DNA of 34,531 nucleotides from an uncultured Selenomonas sp. (GTDB lineage Bacteria; Bacillota; Negativicutes; Selenomonadales; Selenomonadaceae), in NCBI GenBank assembly GCA_905372355.1, contig CAJPOT010000017.1, positions 1 through 34,531 of the forward strand, in the 5' to 3' direction. A program made the translations under genes and the position numbers. Below, in pieces: positions 31,815 through 34,531 of the stretch; the stretch's first letter is position 1; each line of letters opens with the position of its first letter. Under the pieces are notes generated by a model that did not search any database, was not told where the DNA came from, and saw only the letters and a list, made by a program, of their open reading frames with translations.

Positions 31815-34043
31815 ATGGCATCAAATTTTGATTTCTTGATGGCGCGAAAGGATTACAAGGCGATCGCGAAGACGGCGATGGAGGCGGAGCGGCGATTCGG
31901 CACGTCATACCCAGAGTGTGTGATTTTGTCGGCGCGTGCAGTCAAGCTGGCGGTGCGCTGGATGTTCACGCACGATGCGGGACTTGCGCTGCCGTATCGC
32001 GAGGCGATCGCTCGCCTCATTCATGAGCCGACGCTCAAGAAACTCCGTCCGGCTGGAATGAATTATCTCGTGCATTACATCCTGCATCTCGGCAATGTCG
32101 TTGCTTATCGCGGCATGGACGTCTCACGCGAGGAGGCCTTGCTCGCGCTGCGCGGACTGCACGCAGCCCTTTCATGGTTGGCGGCGTGCTACGAGGAAGG
32201 TTTTTCGCCGACTCCTTTCAATGAGGGCCTTTTGCCGACGGGCGGCAAGGAATGCAATGCGAATTCTCTGAAACTCCTGGAACTCTACAAGGAGCCGTTC
32301 GAAGGCGGCGCCCTTTTACCGCGGCGCAAGAAGAACCGCGAGGCTTCGGAGAAGTTTGCCGCCCTGCGGGAAAAAAACAGGAACGGCAGCGTCGTCGAGG
32401 TGCCTGCCGACCTTCTCGCCGAGACGCGCGGCCGCTACATCCTGGTGGACAGTGCGCAGGCGGGATGGACTTTGGGTGAGGACTTCTTCATGAACGCGCA
32501 GATCGAGGGCGCGGGAAAAAAGACGCCGACAGTCGACCTCCTCTTCACCGATGCCGAGAAGAAACCGCTGGCCGTCATGGCGGTCAAGGCGGCGGAGCAT
32601 TCCGCAGAAGACGGCGTCGCTCAGGCGAAGGAATGGGCGACGCTCATGGAACAGAAGTACGGCGAGCGTCCCTATATTTTTCTCCTGCGCGAGGGAGGAT
32701 ACTGCTATCTGGATGAGGCGAGCGGCACATTGCGTCCGATTCATGGATGCTTTTCGCGCGTCGGTTTGGAGCGGCGCCTGCGCTTCCGCCGCCTTTACGA
32801 TCCGGACGGACATCCAGACCTTGCTGAAGACATTGTGAACCGCCCCTATCAGCAGGAAGCCGTCTGGCGTATATGCGAGGACGTGCATCGAGGCGTGCGA
32901 CGGCTTCTCGTTTCCACACCGCCGGGCACAGGGAAGACGCGCATGGCGGCGGGCGCCATTGAAGCGCTGCTCCACCAGAAAGCCGTCGGCAAGGTGCTCT
33001 ACCTTGCTGACCGCGAGGAACTTGTGCATCAGGCTTACGAGCAGTTTCGCATGCTGCTGCCCGACGCGAAGCTCATCGACCTCCTCGGCGATGTACGTGA
33101 AGAGGCGCAGGCGGACATCGTTTTCGCGACGGCGACCATCATGATGGACGCCGTGAACGAGAGTCGGACAGAAACGGGAGCGCGCCTCTACGATCCGGCG
33201 CACTTCGATCTCGTCATCATCGACGAATCGCACCCGAGTATCTACGAAGACCATATCGTTCTCTTGAATTACTTCGATGCAATCCTTTTGGGCTTCTCGT
33301 CGTTGCCGCCTGAGGCTCCTGGAGAGGAAGATGTCTATCGTTTCTACGACCTTGCGCCCGGAAAGCCTACTTTCGCCTATCGTCTGGCAGAAGCGTGCCG
33401 CGACGGTTGGCTCGTCGATTTTGTTCTGCGCGATGAAGCGCCCGAGGGCATCATGGAGCCGCACCTTCGCTATGCCGATCTCACAAAGGAGCAGCGAACG
33501 ATCGCGGAGATGGAGTATTCCGATACGGGCGCGATCGCGAGCAAGGATTTCGACGTGCCGGCCGTGAACAACTGGCTCTTCAGCGAGGAAACGATCCAGG
33601 CGATGCTCGAAAACCTTTTGCAGCATGGTCTCAAAACGCCGGACGGCAAGCTCGGCAAGACGATCATCTTTGCGAAGAACAGTCTGCAGGCGAAGGCGAT
33701 CGCCTTCATCTTCCAGCGGCTTCATCCCGAGTACGGCGCAGACTTCATCCGTGCGCTCGATGTCCGTACGCCTGATCTTGCCGCGGCGGTGCAGGCTTTT
33801 TCGCTGTCCGATGAGCAGCTGACGATCGCTGTTTCCGTCGACGTCTTGGACACGGGCTTTGACATTCCTTCTGTCGTGAATCTCGTCTTCTTCCGCAAGG
33901 TGCATTCGCTGAGCAAGTTCAGTCAAATGCTCGGCAGGGGCATGCGCTTCTGCGCCGACTTGAACGGTGAGGGAAAGGACAAGGAGAGGTTTCTCGTCAT
34001 GGACTACTGCAAGAATTTTGCATTCTTCGATATGAAGAAGTGA
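31815..34043 (+). CDS. HsdR-like DEAD/DEAH helicase with altered nuclease and helicase motifs
   Basis: 742 residues from ATG 31815 (GGTGAGG just upstream; an earlier ATG at 31773 has poor spacing). Layout resembles EcoEI-type restriction subunits: an N-terminal DUF4145/HEPN-like domain (~1-125), an HsdR nuclease-like domain (~205-285) and an SF2 helicase (~340-735). Walker A STPPGTGKTRMA (Lys374), DESH (470-473) and QMLGRGMR are present. The nuclease motif reads TVDLLF...PLAVMAVK (Asp241, Ala256-Val257-Lys258), so the Glu of ExK is missing. Motif III reads GFSSLPPE instead of GLTATP. It ends right after DYCKNFAFFDMKK, lacking the C-terminal part of full HsdR proteins. No hsdM or hsdS is near. 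It may be a repurposed translocase. Confidence 0.8.
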   Translation: MASNFDFLMARKDYKAIAKTAMEAERRFGTSYPECVILSARAVKLAVRWMFTHDAGLALPYREAIARLIHEPTLKKLRPAGMNYLVHYILHLGNVVAYRGMDVSREEALLALRGLHAALSWLAACYEEGFSPTPFNEGLLPTGGKECNANSLKLLELYKEPFEGGALLPRRKKNREASEKFAALREKNRNGSVVEVPADLLAETRGRYILVDSAQAGWTLGEDFFMNAQIEGAGKKTPTVDLLFTDAEKKPLAVMAVKAAEHSAEDGVAQAKEWATLMEQKYGERPYIFLLREGGYCYLDEASGTLRPIHGCFSRVGLERRLRFRRLYDPDGHPDLAEDIVNRPYQQEAVWRICEDVHRGVRRLLVSTPPGTGKTRMAAGAIEALLHQKAVGKVLYLADREELVHQAYEQFRMLLPDAKLIDLLGDVREEAQADIVFATATIMMDAVNESRTETGARLYDPAHFDLVIIDESHPSIYEDHIVLLNYFDAILLGFSSLPPEAPGEEDVYRFYDLAPGKPTFAYRLAEACRDGWLVDFVLRDEAPEGIMEPHLRYADLTKEQRTIAEMEYSDTGAIASKDFDVPAVNNWLFSEETIQAMLENLLQHGLKTPDGKLGKTIIFAKNSLQAKAIAFIFQRLHPEYGADFIRALDVRTPDLAAAVQAFSLSDEQLTIAVSVDVLDTGFDIPSVVNLVFFRKVHSLSKFSQMLGRGMRFCADLNGEGKDKERFLVMDYCKNFAFFDMKK

Positions 34044-34052
34044 GGGAAGTTT

Positions 34053-34418
34053 ATGAAATTCAAGTTTTTGCATAATAACATCAATGTGCGTGATCTCGCG
34101 CGTTCGCTCGCCTTCTATGAGAAGGCGCTCGGACTCAAGGAAGTGAGCCGCGTGGAAATGCCCGATTTCACGCTCGTCTACCTCGGCGATGGCGGCTCGA
34201 CGCCGCACGAGCTTGAGTTGACGTGGCTCAAGGATCGCGAGACGCCGTATAATCTCGGCGACAACGAGTTCCACCTCGCCTTCGGCGTCGACGACTTTGC
34301 GGCGGCGCACAAACTGCACGAGGAGATGGGCTGCATTTGCTACGAGAATGCGGCGATGGGCATCTACTTCATCAGCGATCCCGACGGCTATTGGCTCGAA
34401 GTCCTGCCGAAATGGTGA
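34053..34418 (+). CDS. VOC/glyoxalase-family protein
   Basis: 121 residues, a single vicinal-oxygen-chelate domain made of two beta-alpha-beta repeats: FLHNNINVRDLARSLAFYEK ALGL and DNEFHLAFGVDDFAAAHKLH, ending with YFISDPDGYWLEVLPKW. Likely metal ligands are the early histidine (His7), Glu in HELELTW, His in NEFHLAF and Glu in WLEVLP, the lactoylglutathione lyase pattern. It may detoxify methylglyoxal, but the thiol cofactor in this organism is unknown. It starts 9 bases after the helicase gene, so both may be co-transcribed. Confidence 0.88.
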   Translation: MKFKFLHNNINVRDLARSLAFYEKALGLKEVSRVEMPDFTLVYLGDGGSTPHELELTWLKDRETPYNLGDNEFHLAFGVDDFAAAHKLHEEMGCICYENAAMGIYFISDPDGYWLEVLPKW

Positions 34419-34531
34419 TCGCGCAGTTCGAGCGGACTGCCGCATGGGGAAGGGGCACGTCAAGGATGCAGAATATGAGAGATAAGACGAACAGTCATAA
34501 GGGAACGAAAGCGGCGCGGACGGCATGAGCC

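Noticed and set aside
34316..34531. Possible small gene at the right edge
   Set aside because: Open frames here overlap the VOC gene or end within 20 codons, and no product is recognisable.

Overview
The window looks like a chromosomal segment of a GC-rich, anaerobic Firmicute of the Negativicutes (Selenomonas-like). This is inferred from gene content, strong AGGAGG-type ribosome binding sites, ATG/TTG starts, GC-rich codon use, and a lysine/DAP pathway using diaminopimelate dehydrogenase. No rRNA, tRNA or CRISPR array is visible.

Layout. 1-5221: galactose/alpha-galactoside operon (galE end, galT, LacI-type regulator, GH36 alpha-galactosidase). 5280-7720: reverse-strand AmmeMemoRadiSam pair (radical SAM amrS, and an AmrB-AmrA fusion), with an IS3-like transposase relic touching the short end of amrS. 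7876-11670: a redox locus (aldo/keto reductase, cupin, LysR regulator, frameshifted lipoprotein flavodoxin) split by a dinJ-yafQ toxin-antitoxin module. The reductase and flavodoxin promoters share a near-identical operator/promoter block. 11694-12752: decayed DNA (membrane-protein fragment, frameshifted zinc-ribbon gene, 161-bp imperfect palindrome). 12821-15542: aspartase, a small secreted protein and a HigBA-like module. 15546-19464: a 102-bp repeat, then a reverse-strand operon DeoR regulator - LTA-synthase-like sulfatase - radical SAM protein. 19590-22401: biotin operon bioY-bioD-bioA. 22418-23275: a Phd/RelE module whose toxin is split by an inserted element related to the 102-bp repeat. 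23278-25840: solo mannose-type PTS IIA, pfkA and ddh. 25888-27855: low-GC orphan gene and lysA. 27849-34418: topB, a CorC-type CBS membrane protein, an HsdR-like helicase with degenerate motifs, and a VOC protein. Positions 34419-34531 hold no gene I can support.

Together these are mostly housekeeping metabolism: galactoside use feeding glycolysis through PfkA, aspartate to fumarate, biotin uptake and synthesis, and DAP/lysine. Small accessory units sit in the gaps. The most unusual observations are: (i) a dispersed repeat family, at least one copy of which has inserted into a toxin gene; (ii) the duplicated LysR-type operator; (iii) a full-length HsdR-like protein whose nuclease and helicase signature residues are altered; (iv) a phosphofructokinase with Glu in place of the usual catalytic Asp; and (v) overlapping lysA/topB promoters with a terminator-like hairpin in the lysA leader.
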